DNA from: Proteles cristata cristata
Lineage: Eukaryota > Chordata > Mammalia > Carnivora > Hyaenidae
DNA length: 64,000 nt
Assembly: GCA_017311185.1 (NCBI GenBank)
Contig: JAESUZ010002594.1
Span: 1,302,001-1,366,000 of the forward strand
Reading direction: 5' to 3'
Part shown: positions 50,353-62,065 of the stretch, in pieces
How the letters are laid out: each line of letters opens with the position of its first letter
Position numbering within the stretch: the first letter of the stretch is position 1
Notes under the pieces: generated by a model
Seen by the model: the letters and a program-made list of their open reading frames with translations, nothing else
The model's database searches: none
What the model was told of the DNA's origin: nothing
Position numbers and translations under genes: made by a program

Positions 50353-51715
50353 AACTGAATAGCGCCTGGCCACAGGAAGTGCCTGCAAATACTGGCCGGT
50401 GTTCTGATGCAGTTATTCTAGTGTTAGAGGAATGGGCAGTAGATTCCGTTCAGCTCTGCAAGTGTAAGCAACTGTGCCTGCACACACCCGTCTGGTCTGG
50501 GGCCTCGGGAGGAAGGCACTGAAAGGTCTGGATTGTTTCGCAGCAGGATGACAGCTCTGTGGTTTAACTGACCTGCACAGACCCACCTTGGTCCCTTCCC
50601 CAAGGGTATACCGGGGGCCTCACCTGCTCCGCACCCTGGCAGGGGCCTGTCATCGGCTGCTGACTCCACTCCCTGGCGTGTGGCCCTGGATCACCAGGGG
50701 ACTCAACACCCCAGGGAGGCTGGTCCCTGCCCACTGGCTGATGGCTGAGAACAGGTGGGCCCCCAGGCTGGGCCAGATCTATCTGCGGGGAGGCAAGGCA
50801 GATCCAAGCCGAGAGGCTGGAGGGGATCAGAGAAAACAGCCCTGTCTGGGCTCCGGCTAGGGCGGGCGCAGGGGTGAAGGAGAGCAAGGGGGCTTTGACT
50901 CTAAGCAAAATGGCCAGCTGAGAGGCTGGGAACGGAGGTGTGTTCAGATGGAGCTGAGGGCGCCTGGTGGGGTCACCAGCATGCTCGGGTCGCTTGGGCT
51001 TCTCTCCATGAAGGCTCGGGGGTCGGAGGAGCCCAGGACACAGGCACAGGCCAGTGGCTTGGGTGACCAAGCAAAGCGCATCTGTTCCTGTCCTGCTCAC
51101 AGGGCAGCTGAGCCCTGGGCAGGCTCAGGGCCAGGTGCGCCTCTCTGGGCCGGGCTCTGCAGGGCGAGGCGTGGGAGCAAGGCTAGGGGTGGGGCGGTCA
51201 AGTCAGGACCGGCAGATATGTGTCGCTGCCCCTCCCCGGCCACACCAAGACTCTGGCACCTCCTTCCCCACCCATCCCTTCCTCTCCAGCTTAGGTCCTT
51301 TACGCTGAAGTGGCCTTTTAAAAATAGGTAAAGCACGTGGTACACAGTGGAAAGTTCCCGGTCCTGCCCCGCCCCCACCCCCCTCCTAGGGACAACATCT
51401 GTGTCCTTACTGAGCTGGCACTGGCGTATGCAAGCGTAGAAGTCAAACTTCTCCCTTTCTGGCCTTTTTTTTTAGTGGCAGAGATTCCTCTGAGAGTCTG
51501 AAGAAACTCGGGGTTCCTCACTAAACCAGGGTGCACACACGCACAAAAATTCAGTGTGCAATTCCAGGGGTTGGTAACAGACTCCGTGGCCCTTTCGGTC
51601 CTACTCCACAAGGGATTCTGGGTGGCCCTGTTACCCCACATGCGCACTTGCGCTACCTGATGGCACCTTGACAAGATGTCGACAAAGGAGAGCTTCTGAT
51701 GCCCTGAGAAGCATG
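50353..51715. other. Intergenic, single-copy
   Basis: 1.4 kb GC-rich. Open frames up to 178 codons on the minus strand lack any familiar domain. Confidence 0.45.
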
Positions 51716-52175
51716 TTAAGCAAAGTAAGCCATTCGGTGCCTTCTTCCAACAACTCCCTGTTGTACCAAGACCAAAATAAAATCTGAACTCTTAGACTGG
51801 CTTGGAAGGCCCCTCGTTCGTCCCTGAGCGTCCCTCCAGGATGGCCACACCCACTATTCCGTTCCTTATGGGACATGTCATACCCAGGTCTCACCTCAGG
51901 GATTTTGCTTAAACCTCTCCCTCTGCCCGGGAAACCATTTCCCCTGAGGGCTACACTGCTGGTTAACTTAGGTGTCGGCTCAAACCTCATCCCTCCAAGA
52001 GGGAGGGGCCTCCATCCATCGTCATTTTCCTCAGCGCTGACGGCTTCTTTAGCCATCTCCCGCCTCCCCTCACTAGGATGTGAGCCCCTGGAAGCCAGTG
52101 GCCTTGCCGGTCCCACCACTAGCACCCAGAAGGGGGCACTCAGTAAATATCTCTGGGTTGAATTAAGTGTCTTGG
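51716..52175 (+). mobile_element. L2 LINE relic
   Basis: Continuous resemblance to the L2 3' half: aaataaaatctgaactctta, ggcttggaaggcccctcg, attttgcttaaacctctccc, ending cactcagtaaatatct. Confidence 0.65.
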
Positions 52176-52539
52176 CGGAGAGGTCAGACAGGAATCTTGC
52201 CTCCATTCTCCGTCTGTCAGAGTAGCCTCAGGCCATCCCGGCTCTGCTCTAGGCAGGGTCCTGCCTCTCCCTCATTTCTCTATTCCCAAATGTCCTACCC
52301 TTTTCCCAGATCTCTGGGGCCCCTCCTTCCCAATCAGCGTCTAACAAAAACTCTTTTGTGATTTTATGTCCCGGGGATTTAATCTGAGTCAATTTGGCAT
52401 CTCCCGCCCTGGCTCGGCGGAGTCCAAAGGTCTGATCAGTGTTTCCAGCGGACCAGCCAGCAGCTCTGTCGTCCGAGGGCTCAGAGCTCCATGCTCCGCT
52501 CCCTGGGCTGCCGTTCCTGGGCCTTGTGGAAATAAACGA

Positions 52540-53100
52540 AGACCCAGCGAGTGACAAAAAGCAAAGGCTATTGATTCAGAGCTTGCTGCAGCGCGGGAGT
52601 CGGTCAGCCTTGGTCGCTTGCATTTTAAGAGAGACTCAGGCCTGGTGAAGGGGTGGGGACACTTTATTTGTAGCAGAGAAGCAGGGAAGATTCAGGTGCC
52701 TGCTGCCTCCTCTGGAGGCCGTTGGCGTGGGGAAGCCGGAAGGCAGGTGCCTAGAAGCCGGGCATCCTGTATGATTGGCTGGGGGCGCGTATTCGACTTT
52801 CTCTGGCTGCTCCTAAGTCACAAAGTGGACAAAACTTAGGGGAGTTGTCAGTTCTGGCCATTTGGAGCCAACTGTTCCAGACGTTAGCGGTTAGCTTTCT
52901 GAGTCGTTCCTACAGATAGCCTGACTTGTTGCAAATGGGACCTATGGATTACCTGGGTTTATCGTAGATGAGGAGTTGATTTCCTGGGCAGGTGTCTGCA
53001 GGGTGTGGGTGCCCGAGTTCTGGTTTTCCATGTGGTCTGGCCATGTGTGTTCAGGAGTCTTTCGGGGACTCCTCCCTCCTTCACTTGAACATGTGAACCT
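52540..53100. repeat. Possible LTR-like or other interspersed repeat, unassigned
   Basis: aaaggctattgattcagagc and the following text read like the antisense end of a retroviral-type LTR, but I cannot name a family or find both ends. It codes for no protein. Confidence 0.25.
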
Positions 53101-53440
53101 CCTGGGCCAGTAGAATCATCAAGTCTTTGATCTCCATTCTGCAGCTGTCCGGTGAGGGCCTTTGCTGTGCAAAGAATGGAGAGAGGTGCAGTGAGAGGGG
53201 CAGGAAGGCCTGGCGCAGCACGTCACACAATTGGTTCAATGCTGGGAGTCTGGGCTGGGAAGGCCTGAAATGGTGTGGGGTTTCAGGAGTGGGATTGCTA
53301 TCGGTGGAACGGGGGGAGAGACGGGGAGACACTCTTAGAGGGGAATACGATGAGGCAGGGGGGCAGGCGGTTAGGTTAGTCTCTCATCAGAATGAGGAGA
53401 TTGAATGTACCTAGACGGCAATAATAATAATGGGAACAGC

Positions 53441-53546
53441 AGGGTTCCTGGCTGGCTCGGTCGTAGTGCACGTGACTCTTAACCTCTGGGTCGTGAGTTC
53501 AAGCACCACGCTGGGCTCAAAGCCTGCCTAAATAATTAAACAAGCA
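53441..53546 (+). mobile_element. Short tRNA-derived SINE
   Basis: cagggttcctggctggctcg ... ccacgctgggctcaaagcct. Confidence 0.8.
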
Positions 53547-53569
53547 ACCAAGCACTCCCTGAGTAGGAG

Positions 53570-53705
53570 GCACTGCTCCAAGCCTGCCTGGAGCCCCTGT
53601 GACATTCCTGTGAGCTGGTTATTATCATCATCTCCATACTACAGGTGAGACAGGCGGCACAGAGCAGTTAGGGAGCCTGCCCCATGTTACACAGTGTCTG
53701 AGGGG
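53570..53705 (-). mobile_element. MIR relic
   Basis: ttattatcatcatctccata, caggtgagacagg and catgttacacagtgtctgag follow the inverted MIR order. Confidence 0.65.
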
Positions 53706-53794
53706 AGAGAATGCTTTGCACCAGCTGGGCGGCAGCTGTGTGCCCTCGAACGCCGCCTCCAGGGCCAGGTCTTAGTCCTCGGATGCGTGTTAGG

Positions 53795-53930
53795 ATGCAG
53801 CATTAACAATTAGCTCTAATAAAAATCAGCTCTTACTAAGTGCCCTGAGGGAAGGCGCTGTGATTACCAGTTCCAGCTCACGGAGGGGGAAACTGGGGAG
53901 CCGCATGGCACAGCCCGGGCCTCTGACTCT
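53795..53930 (-). mobile_element. MIR relic
   Basis: actaagtgccctgag ... gagggggaaactggggagcc. Confidence 0.5.
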
Positions 53931-54290
53931 CGAGTCTGCACACCTGCCACCGTGCCCACCGCCTCTCCTCTGTAAGCAAGGGATACACCTACTCATCAGT
54001 CAAGCCCTGAGCCACACCGTGGCCGAGACTGGCGGCCAACCCCAGGCAGTGGCTCTCACCTTTCTCCACCATGGACCCCTTTGCCACTCACCCCAGAAAA
54101 ATGCATGCGAGCCCACACGCCCCTTAAGAAATTCACAGATGCCCCCCTCAAGCCCTTGCACGGCAAGTGGGTGATGGGGAAAGACCTTGGGTGGGTGTTG
54201 CAGCCACGGTAATATTCTCCAGTCTGGAACAAAAGGGCATGGCTTTGAATTTTAAGAGATTTACTTCACTTCATTGAGAGGGTGGAAGTA

Positions 54291-54482
54291 GGGGCGCCTG
54301 GGTGGCGCAGTCCATCAAGCGCTCTTGACTTTGGTTCAGGTCATGATCTCACGGGTGGTGAGATTGACACCCGCACTGGGATTCTCTCTCTCTCTCTCTC
54401 TCCCTCTGCCCCTCCTCTATTCACACGCATGCATGCTCTCTCCCTCTCAAAATAAATAAACATAAAAATAAAATTAAAAATA
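54291..54482 (+). mobile_element. SINEC_Fc-type SINE
   Basis: Head with gcgcagt instead of ctcagt; TC tract; AAAT tail. Confidence 0.88.
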
Positions 54483-54490
54483 AAATTCCA

Positions 54491-54619
54491 AGGGCGCCTC
54501 GGTGGCGCAGAGCTTGCCTGGGAGTCTATCTCCCCTTCTCTCTGCCCCTCCCCGACTTGTGCTCTCTTTCTCTCCCTCTCAAAATAAATAAACTTACAAA
54601 ATAAGAAAGTAAATAAATA
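54491..54619 (+). mobile_element. SINEC_Fc-type SINE with internal deletion
   Basis: The head jumps to the TC tract, losing most of the B-box region. AAATTCCA at 54483-54490 and 54620-54627. Confidence 0.85.
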
Positions 54620-54627
54620 AAATTCCA

Positions 54628-55352
54628 TAGCTACTTTTATTTACTTCACTAGAGAACAGAACAGAAAGCAGTCTGTGCCGCGAGTCCCCATCTTTGGATC
54701 AGTCTGATTACCCACTTCACTCACACATCTAGCCGGCAGAACACTGCTGGAAGGAATCTCAGAATTCTGCTGGTCAATGCCAACGCACATTTATGGGGTC
54801 GAATCCCAGCGGGGTCTTTACCGCTACTTGGCAGCTCTCACTCATACCAGATAAACACTCACACCCTTTCTCACGATGACCACTCCAACCCTTCTGCAAT
54901 GATTCTTTGAGCTTTAACAGTTTTCATGTGTTAGAAGAAGCATAATTGCACACATTGTAATTCATATTGTCCAGGATTTTCATCCCATTTATCCAAGTAC
55001 TTGGGCTCTTGACCCTTCATTTGTTTATTTGGATGATTATTTATTTAGAGGCTACCATGACTGGCATTGGGCTGGGGTCTTGGACCCCGACTGTGGTCTC
55101 TGTTCCCATGGACTTAACAGCCCAGAGAGAAAGACTATCATTCTACAAATAACTGCAACCACGATGAGGGCCCATAAGTGCGCAGATGAGGGGATTTCAG
55201 GAAGACCTCCCTGAGGCAGTGGCCTTTTGAGTGGAGTCTTTGAAGGATGATATGTCAGTTTGGAATGCTTTGGGCTGCACACAACAGAAAATCTGACCCA
55301 CAGTGAAACCATAAGGATGTTTATTATTTCCTTAAGAAGTCTAGAAGCAAAG
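54628..55352. other. Intergenic, single-copy
   Basis: Nothing recognised. Confidence 0.5.
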
Positions 55353-55565
55353 TAGCGCCTGGGTGGCTCAGTGGTTAAGCATCCAACTTCGGCTCAGGTC
55401 ATGATCTCTCTGTTCTTGGGATCGAGCCCTGCGTCAGGCTCTGTGCTGACAGCTCAGAGCCTGGAGCCTGCGTTGGATTCTGTGTCTCCCCTTCTCTCTG
55501 CCCTTCCCCCGTTCACTTTCTGTCTCTCAAAAAATAAAGGTTAAAAAAAAATTTTTTTTTTAAAC
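55353..55565 (+). mobile_element. SINEC_Fc-type SINE
   Basis: tagcgcctgggtggctcagt head; complete. Confidence 0.88.
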
Positions 55566-55912
55566 AGGAGAAAGGGCTCTGCTTCCCAAGCAGTGCTTTC
55601 AGAAGGGCACAAGAAATTCATTCACAAATTCCCAGGAGTTTTTCTCTTGTGTTTTTTTCTCCCAAAAATGGGCCTTATGTCCACCTTGGGTATAGAGAAA
55701 GAGGGTTACCATGACTGACTTAGACCAACCAAACTTGATCCCAGAGACAGTAAGGATCCTACCTTTTCTGAAGATACTGCTGCTTACTGGACCCCTCAAA
55801 TGAGGATTAAAGGGTTTACCAATTCCGGATATGGACACCTGAAAAATTCAAATAAAATTAACCTTCATACCAATAACACTTAAACTTTAAAAAGTTATCT
55901 TAAAAGCATCAG

Positions 55913-56094
55913 TGGGGCATCAGCTGGTTAAGCGTTGACTCTTGGTTTCAGCTCAGGTCACGATCTCATGGTTCGGGAGTTCAGACCTGCGTCTGGGCTC
56001 TGGGCTGACAATGCAGAGCCTGCTTGGGATTCTCTCTCCTTCTCTGCCTCTCCCCTGCTTGCTCGTTCTCTCAAAATAAATAAACTTTTAAAAA
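55913..56094 (+). mobile_element. SINEC_Fc-type SINE with 9-bp target duplication
   Basis: AAGCATCAG at 55904-55912 and 56095-56103. The first part of the A box is deleted. Confidence 0.88.
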
Positions 56095-56559
56095 AAGCAT
56101 CAGAGAAGTAACAAGATTTGAGGACTGGCTGAATTGAGATGCAGAAATACTGAAGAGGGCAAAGTGAAGTGAAGTCTCTCCTCTGAAGGCTGCCTATGCC
56201 CTGGGGCTTTGTTCTGGAAAAGACTGAACTGCAACTGCAGCCACAGGGAGGGGCCAGAGTGAAAATTTCAAAGTCACATGGTTCTGGGTTGCTAGTGCCC
56301 TCAGGCACTGGTAAATCATAACTTCTCTTTAGAGGAAAACCATATTATCTTGAACCTCAAGGTATTTCTATAAATAATTTTCAAAAACAATGGCCAGTAC
56401 ACAAAGATAACCCCAGGATATCAGACACTGCGAGTAAGAACAGCAGGTACAATAGGTCATAAAGTGGGCTCATAGGGTCTCCTTCTCCTTGAAATGAGCA
56501 GCACAGATTACAAAGCCAAGAATGGAAAAGTTGGCTGGGAAAAGAAAACTTAAAAAAAA

Positions 56560-57255
56560 ATGATACTACAAATGTTAAACAGGGGGGAAAATGTAAATTC
56601 TGGAACTTAAAACTACAATAACCAAATATGAGAACTGAAACAGTTTTATCAGCAGATTAGAATAGTAAAGGAGGGGCGCCTGGGTGGCTCAGTTGGTTAA
56701 GTGTCAACTTAGGCTTAGGTCCCGATCTGGCGGTCTGTGGGTACGAGCCCCGCGTCGAGCCTAGGGTCGAGCTATGTGCTGACAGCTTGGAGCCTGGAGC
56801 CTGCTTTGGATTCTGCCTCCCTTTCTCTGCCCATCCCCTACCCATTCTGGTCTGTTTCTGTCTCAATAAGAAATAAACATAAACAAGTTTGGTTTTTTTT
56901 AAAGAGCTAGTAAAGGAAAAACTAATGAACTGGAATATAGGTCAGAAGAAAATACCCAAAATGATGCATAATGGGGAAAAAAGAAAGAAAATGCAAGGGT
57001 TGGGTACGAGACATGGATATCACAATGAAAAGGTCAAAGCAGAGTCCAGAAGGAAAGAATGGACATAGGCAATATTTGGCGAAACAATGGCTCAAAAATG
57101 TCTACACATTAAATATACATTTAAGAATCCAACAAATCCTAAGTGGGATAAATAAAAAAAAAATTCACAGTCTTATACATTAGTGACACTACAGAAAACC
57201 AAATACAAGGAGAAAACAGTAAAAGCGGTCAAAATAAAACAGACAAATTACCTTT
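56560..57255 (+). mobile_element. L1 fragment, ORF1-derived (old L1), inactive
   Basis: aactggaatataggtcagaa, ccagaaggaaagaatg, caacaaatcctaagtgggat and cagaaaaccaaatacaagga follow the order of the L1 ORF1 C-terminal part. Many stops. A SINE at 56673-56900 interrupts it. Confidence 0.65.
56673..56900 (+). mobile_element. SINEC_Fc-type SINE in an L1 fragment
   Basis: AGTAAAGGA at 56664-56672 and 56909-56917. Confidence 0.9.
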
Positions 57256-57266
57256 AAAGGCCACAA

Positions 57267-57462
57267 GAGGGACACCTGGGTGGCTCAGTAGGTTAAGTGT
57301 CCAACTTCAGCTCAAGTCAACTTCAGCTCATCGTTTGTGAGTGTGAGCGCTGTGTTGGGCTCTGGGCTGACAGTGTGAAGCCTGCTTCGGATTTTCTCTC
57401 TCTTCCTCTCTCTGCCCCTCCCCTGCTTGCTCTCTCTTTCAAAAATAAACAGTTAAAAAATT
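57267..57462 (+). mobile_element. SINEC_Fc-type SINE with 11-bp target duplication
   Basis: AAA(G/A)GCCACAA at 57256-57266 and 57463-57473. It contains a small internal repeat of acttcagctca. Confidence 0.9.
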
Positions 57463-57971
57463 AAAAGCCACAACATTCAGAGGATCCACACTTCCGGATT
57501 TCAAAGCTTACTACAAAGCTACAGGAATCAAGACCGTGTGGTGGTGGCATAAGGGGACAGACAGGTCAGTCAAATAGAATTCAGAGTCCAGAATAAATCC
57601 TCACATTTATGGTCAATTGATTTTCAACATGGTGCTAAAAATCCAATAGGGACAAAATAGTCTTTTCAATAAACAATTCTGGGGCACTTGTATACCCATG
57701 CGGATATCCATTTGTACATACAAATGAATAAAAGTGGACCACCTACCTCATGTGATATAAAAAAATTAGCTCTAAAGGGGACAAAGACGTAAAAATATAA
57801 AAGGCTTAGAAGAAAACAAACCTAGGAGTAAATCTTTGTGGCCTCAGGTCAGGCAACAGTTTTCTAGATATAACACCAAAAGCATAAACAACTAAAGAAA
57901 AAACAGATTAGACTATATGAAATTTAAAACTTTTGTGCTTCAGAGGATACCATCAAGAAAGTAAAAACACA

Positions 57972-58066
57972 AGGGCACCTGGCTGGCTCAGTTAGTAGAA
58001 CATGCAACTCTTGGTCTTGGGGTCATGAGCTCGAGCCCCACATTGGGAGTAGAGTTTATTTAAACA
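57972..58066 (+). mobile_element. Short tRNA-derived SINE in L1
   Basis: agggcacctggctggctcag ... gggagtagagtttattta. Confidence 0.85.
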
Positions 58067-58244
58067 AAAATGTAAAAAGACAATCCAATCCACACAGTGG
58101 GAGGAAATATTGACAAATCATATATATAACAAAGGACTTTTAATGAGAATCTATAAAGAGCTCTTACAATTTAGTAGTAAAAAGTCAACCAGTTAAGTAA
58201 TGGTGAAAGGATTTGAATAGACATTAATCCAAAGAAGATATCCA

Positions 58245-58440
58245 GGGGCGTCTGTGTGGCTCAGTGGGTTGAGTGTCTGACTCTTGATTTCAGCTCAGGT
58301 CTCATGTGAGATTGAGTCCTGCATCGGGGCTCATGGAGTGGAGTCTGCTCGGGATTCTCTCTCTCCCTCTCTCTCTCTTCTCCTCCCCTGCTGTGCTCTC
58401 ACTCTCTCTCAAAATAAATAAATAAACATTAAAACAATGA
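58245..58440 (+). mobile_element. SINEC_Fc-type SINE in L1
   Basis: Head ggggcgtctgtgtggctcag, TC tract and A-rich end. Confidence 0.88.
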
Positions 58441-58955
58441 AAACAAAAAACAAGACATACAAATGGCCAATAAGTACATGGAAAAATGCCAACATCATTA
58501 GCCAGTAGAGAAATGCAAATTAAAACCACAATGAAAAGCACTTCATCTGGCACCCACCAGAATGCTAAAATAAAAAAGAAAGTAGCGAGGGTTGATGAGG
58601 ATGTGGAAAATCTGGAACCCTCACATATTGCTGCTGGGAATGTAAAATAGTGCAGCCACTTTGGAAAAAACAATTTGGCAGTTTCTCAAAGGTTAAACAT
58701 AGGATCACCATGTGACCCCAAAATTCTGCCCCTAGGTATGTACCCAAGAGATATGATAACATTTGTTCCCATAAAAACTTGTACATGAATATTCATGTTA
58801 GAACTAATAATAGAAAAAAATGACACAACTGAAATGCCATCAGCCAGTGAGTGGATGAAATGTGTCATACCCACACAATGGAGTATCACTCAGCCATAAA
58901 AAGTAAGTACTGATATATGCTATGATATGGATGGACCTTGAAAATATGCGAAGTA

Positions 58956-59179
58956 GGGGTGCCTGGGTGCCTCAGTCAGTTAAGCATCTGACTTCAGCTG
59001 AGGTCATGATCTCACGGTTCATGGGTTTGAGCCCCGCGTCGGGCTCTGTGCTGACAGCTAGCTCAAAGCCAGGAGCCTGTTTCGGATTCTGTGTCTCCCT
59101 TTCTCTCTGACCCTCTGCCACTCATGCTCTGTCTCTCTCTCTCTCAGAAATAAAACATTTAAAAAAAAGGGAAAAAAAA
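58956..59179 (+). mobile_element. SINEC_Fc-type SINE in L1, 16-bp target duplication
   Basis: GAAAATATGC(G/A)AAGTA at 58940-58955 and 59180-59195. Confidence 0.92.
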
Positions 59180-59480
59180 GAAAATATGCAAAGTAAAAGG
59201 AGGTAGACATAAAAGGGCACATATTGAATGATTCCTTTTATGTGGAATTTAGGAAAAAATCTATAAGGACAGAAAGCAAATGAGTGGTCACCTAGGGCTG
59301 GCAGGCAGGGGCTGGGGAGTGGATGGGAGGAATGAGGGTGACATATAAATGATAAAGGGTATGTTTCTGGGGTGATAAAAGTGTTCTAAAATTTGTGGCA
59401 ATGGCTACACAACTTTTGTGAATATACTAAAAACCCACTTAATTGTATGTATACTTTATTATTTATTTATTTATTTTTAC

Positions 59481-59593
59481 TTTTTTTTTTTTTTTTAATT
59501 TTAAAGTGAGCTCTACATTTAATGTGGGGCTAGAACTTACAACCCTGAGATCAGGAGCTGCATGTTCTACTGAATGAGCCAGTCAGTCACTCC
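59481..59593 (-). mobile_element. Short tRNA-derived SINE in the L1 3' UTR
   Basis: T tract, gtgagctctacatttaatgt ... gagccagtcagtcactcc. Confidence 0.83.
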
Positions 59594-59654
59594 TAGTTGT
59601 ATGCTTTAAATGAATGAGTTATATGGTAAGTGAATTACATCCCAATGAAGCTGT

Positions 59655-59855
59655 AAGAGGAAAGGGAAGGGGAGGGAGGGGAGGGAGGGGAGGGAGGGAG
59701 GGAGGGGAGGGGAGGGAGGGGAGGAGGGAAGAGAAGGAAGGGAAGGAAGGAGGGTGGGAGGAAGGAAGGAAGGAAGGAAGGAAGGAAGGAAGGAAGGAAG
59801 AAGGGAAAGAGAAGAAAGAAAAGAAAAGAAAAAAGAAAAGGAAAGAAAGAGAGAG

Positions 59856-59930
<75 letters not shown>

Positions 59931-59970
59931 AAAAGAAAAAAGGAAGGAAAGGAAAGGAAAGGAAAGGAAA
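59655..59970 (+). repeat. Polypurine tract (GGGA/GGAA/GAAA) at an L1 3' end
   Basis: 316 nt with a single pyrimidine (T at 59755). It grades from GGGAGG units to GGAA, then GAAA, then GGAAA. It encodes artefactual Lys/Glu/Gly-rich frames. Confidence 0.95.
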
Positions 59971-59994
59971 CATAACGAAAAAGTACGGAAACTA

Positions 59995-60183
59995 CTCAGT
60001 CAGTTAAGCATCCGACTCTTGATTTCAGCTCAGGTCATGATCTCATGGTTTGTGAGATCAAGCCCCATGTAAGGCTCTGCACTGACAGCACGGAGCCTGC
60101 TTGGGATTCTCTGTCTCCCTCTCTCTATGCTCCTCCCTCTCTCTCTCTCAAAACAAACAAACAAACAAACAAACTTTAAAAAA
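59995..60183 (+). mobile_element. SINEC_Fc-type SINE, 5'-truncated
   Basis: Begins at the A box (actcagtcagttaagc) and ends in a CAAA repeat. Confidence 0.87.
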
Positions 60184-60205
60184 GACAATGGTTGTCTGAC
60201 TGGAT

Positions 60206-60413
60206 TATTTAAAAATATTTTTAATGGTTTATTTATTTTTGAGAGAGAGAGAGAATGAGAGCAAGCAGGGAGGAGCAGGGGGAGAGGGAGACACAGAATC
60301 CAAAGCAGCCTCCAGGCTCTAGCCTGTCCATATGGGGCTCAAAGCCACGAACTGCGAGATCATGAACTGAGCCGAAGTCAGATGCTCAATGGACTGAACC
60401 ACCCTGGTGCCCC
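60206..60413 (-). mobile_element. SINEC_Fc-type SINE, tail-to-tail with the previous copy
   Basis: Inverted copy ending ccaccctggtgcccc. Confidence 0.87.
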
Positions 60414-60429
60414 AGGAATTTTTTTTTTT

Positions 60430-61560
60430 AGATCCAACTATTATGCTTTTTACTAAAGATAAAGAAAGATACTTATAATTATAAAAAGGTTCAATGGTTT
60501 AAAAAAAAAGGTTCAAGAGTTCAATTCACCAGGAAATTATAATGTAAATATAATATATATAGAAGATTTGAATAATACAATTAACTATCTGTACCAAATA
60601 AACATACAGAATACTATATCTGAAAAACTGCAAAATACATGTTCTTTTCAAACATGCACATAGTATTAATTGACCATCCACTAAGCCATAAAGCCTAGTT
60701 TCAACAAATCCAAAGGGTTAAACTCATTCAGAGTTTATTCTTTAGCCACAACACAATTATGTTAGACATCAAAAATAAAAGGACAGCTAGAAAACCCCAG
60801 ATGTTTGGAAATAAAATAATATACTTCTAAATAATTCATGAATCAAAGAAGAAATTATAATGCTGAATTATTATTATGCTGAAATAAATAATCAAGAACT
60901 ATTACATATCAAAGGTTATGGGTTACAAGCTATTGATGGAAATTTATAGCCTTACACAGTTAAATCAGAAGAAAATTTGAAAATTAATGAACTTAGATAC
61001 ATCAAAAAGTAGAAAAATAGCAAATTAAATTTGATGAAATTAGAAATACGGGAATAATACAGATAATTGAAAGCATACATTACACACAATAGAATAAAAA
61101 TAAAGCAAGTTGGTGCTTTGAGAAGACTAATGAAACTAATCAACCTTTGGTCAAATAAAAAAGAAAAGAGAGAGAGAGAGGGAGAGAGAAGGCACAAATG
61201 AACTCTGTAAGGAATGAAAATGAAAAACAGGGCATTACCATAGTCCCTATAGACCTTTAGAAGAAACCAAGAGGTTATTAGGAACTTGACCCTAAAGTGT
61301 TGGAAAATTTTTATGGAATGGATAAATTCCAAGGGGGAAAAAGACAGCTTATAAAACGCCCAAGAAAAAACAGAAATTCTGAATAGACCAGCAATTTAAA
61401 AGAGTTTAAACACCAGTTTAAAATTTTCCCAGTCCCACATGGCTTCATCAGCAACTTCTATCAAACATTTACAGAAGATATGAGGTCAATATTGTGCAAA
61501 CCCTTTCAGAGAAAAGTAATTACATTTACCAACTCACTTTGAGCCTAGTACAATATATTG
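60430..61560 (+). mobile_element. L1 fragment, ORF2 N-terminal to middle part, inactive
   Basis: gcacatagtattaattgacc, ccactaagccataaagcc, agaccagcaatttaaaagag, ccacatggcttcatcagcaa and caatattgtgcaaacccttt follow the ORF2 order. Stops throughout. Confidence 0.75.
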
Positions 61561-61589
61561 TAAATACGTATTTTTAAATTTTTTGAAGA

Positions 61590-61648
61590 AAGAGAAGATG
61601 GAATAGGAGGACCCTAAGCTCACCTATCCCATGGATTCAACTAGATAA
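61590..61648 (+). mobile_element. Possible L1 5' end fragment
   Basis: agatggaataggaggaccct then aagctcacctatccc resembles the 5' terminus of carnivore L1. It is cut by the SINE that follows. Confidence 0.4.
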
Positions 61649-61658
61649 CATCAGTTTA

Positions 61659-61722
61659 TTTATTTTTTAATTTTTTAATGTTTTATTTATTTCTGAGAGA
61701 GAGAGAGGGAGAGGGGGAGAGA

Positions 61723-61755
<33 letters not shown>

Positions 61756-61917
61756 GAGAGAGAGAGAGGGGCAGCGTGAGCAGGGGAGGGTCAGAGAGAG
61801 AGGGAGACACAGAATCTGAAACAGGTTCCAGGTTCTGAGCTGGCAGTCAGCACAGAGACCGGGACTGAACCCACAAGCTGCGAGATCATGACCTGAGCTG
61901 AAGTTGGAGGCTTAAAC
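61659..61917 (-). mobile_element. SINEC_Fc-type SINE with expanded GA tract, 5'-truncated
   Basis: CATCAGTTTA at 61649-61658 and 61918-61927. The head end (gccacccaggcgcc) is absent, consistent with truncation during insertion. Confidence 0.88.
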
Positions 61918-62002
61918 CATCAGTTTAAATAATCTAAAATTTTCTATATATTACTATGTTTTGACATTCTACAAAAGCCTTTTCTGGCTTGGGAGAAACA
62001 AT

Positions 62003-62065
62003 TTTTCTTCTTCTCCTCCTTCTTCTTTTCTTCTTCTTCTCCTCCTTCTTTTCTCCTTCTTCTTC
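62003..62065 (+). repeat. TTC/CTC pyrimidine microsatellite
   Basis: Imperfect ttctcctcc units running into the T tract of the next SINE. Confidence 0.9.

Larger units (their letters stand above)
57474..59654 (+). mobile_element. L1 fragment, ORF2 C-terminal part and 3' UTR, inactive
   Basis: ttcaaagcttactacaaagc, ttatggtcaattgattttca, gttgatgaggatgtgg, ggagtatcactcagccataa and an end like the L1 3' terminus (gtgaattacatcccaatgaa). Broken by stops and by four SINEs. The jump from the ORF1-like part at 57255 implies an internal deletion. Confidence 0.8.

Noticed and set aside
50564..51100. 178-codon minus frame
   Set aside because: Low-complexity Pro/Leu-rich text in GC-rich sequence, with overlapping frames on the other strand and no conserved motif.
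59614..60072. Lys/Glu/Gly-rich frame of 152 codons
   Set aside because: A translation of the GGGA/GAAA purine tract and an adjoining SINE.
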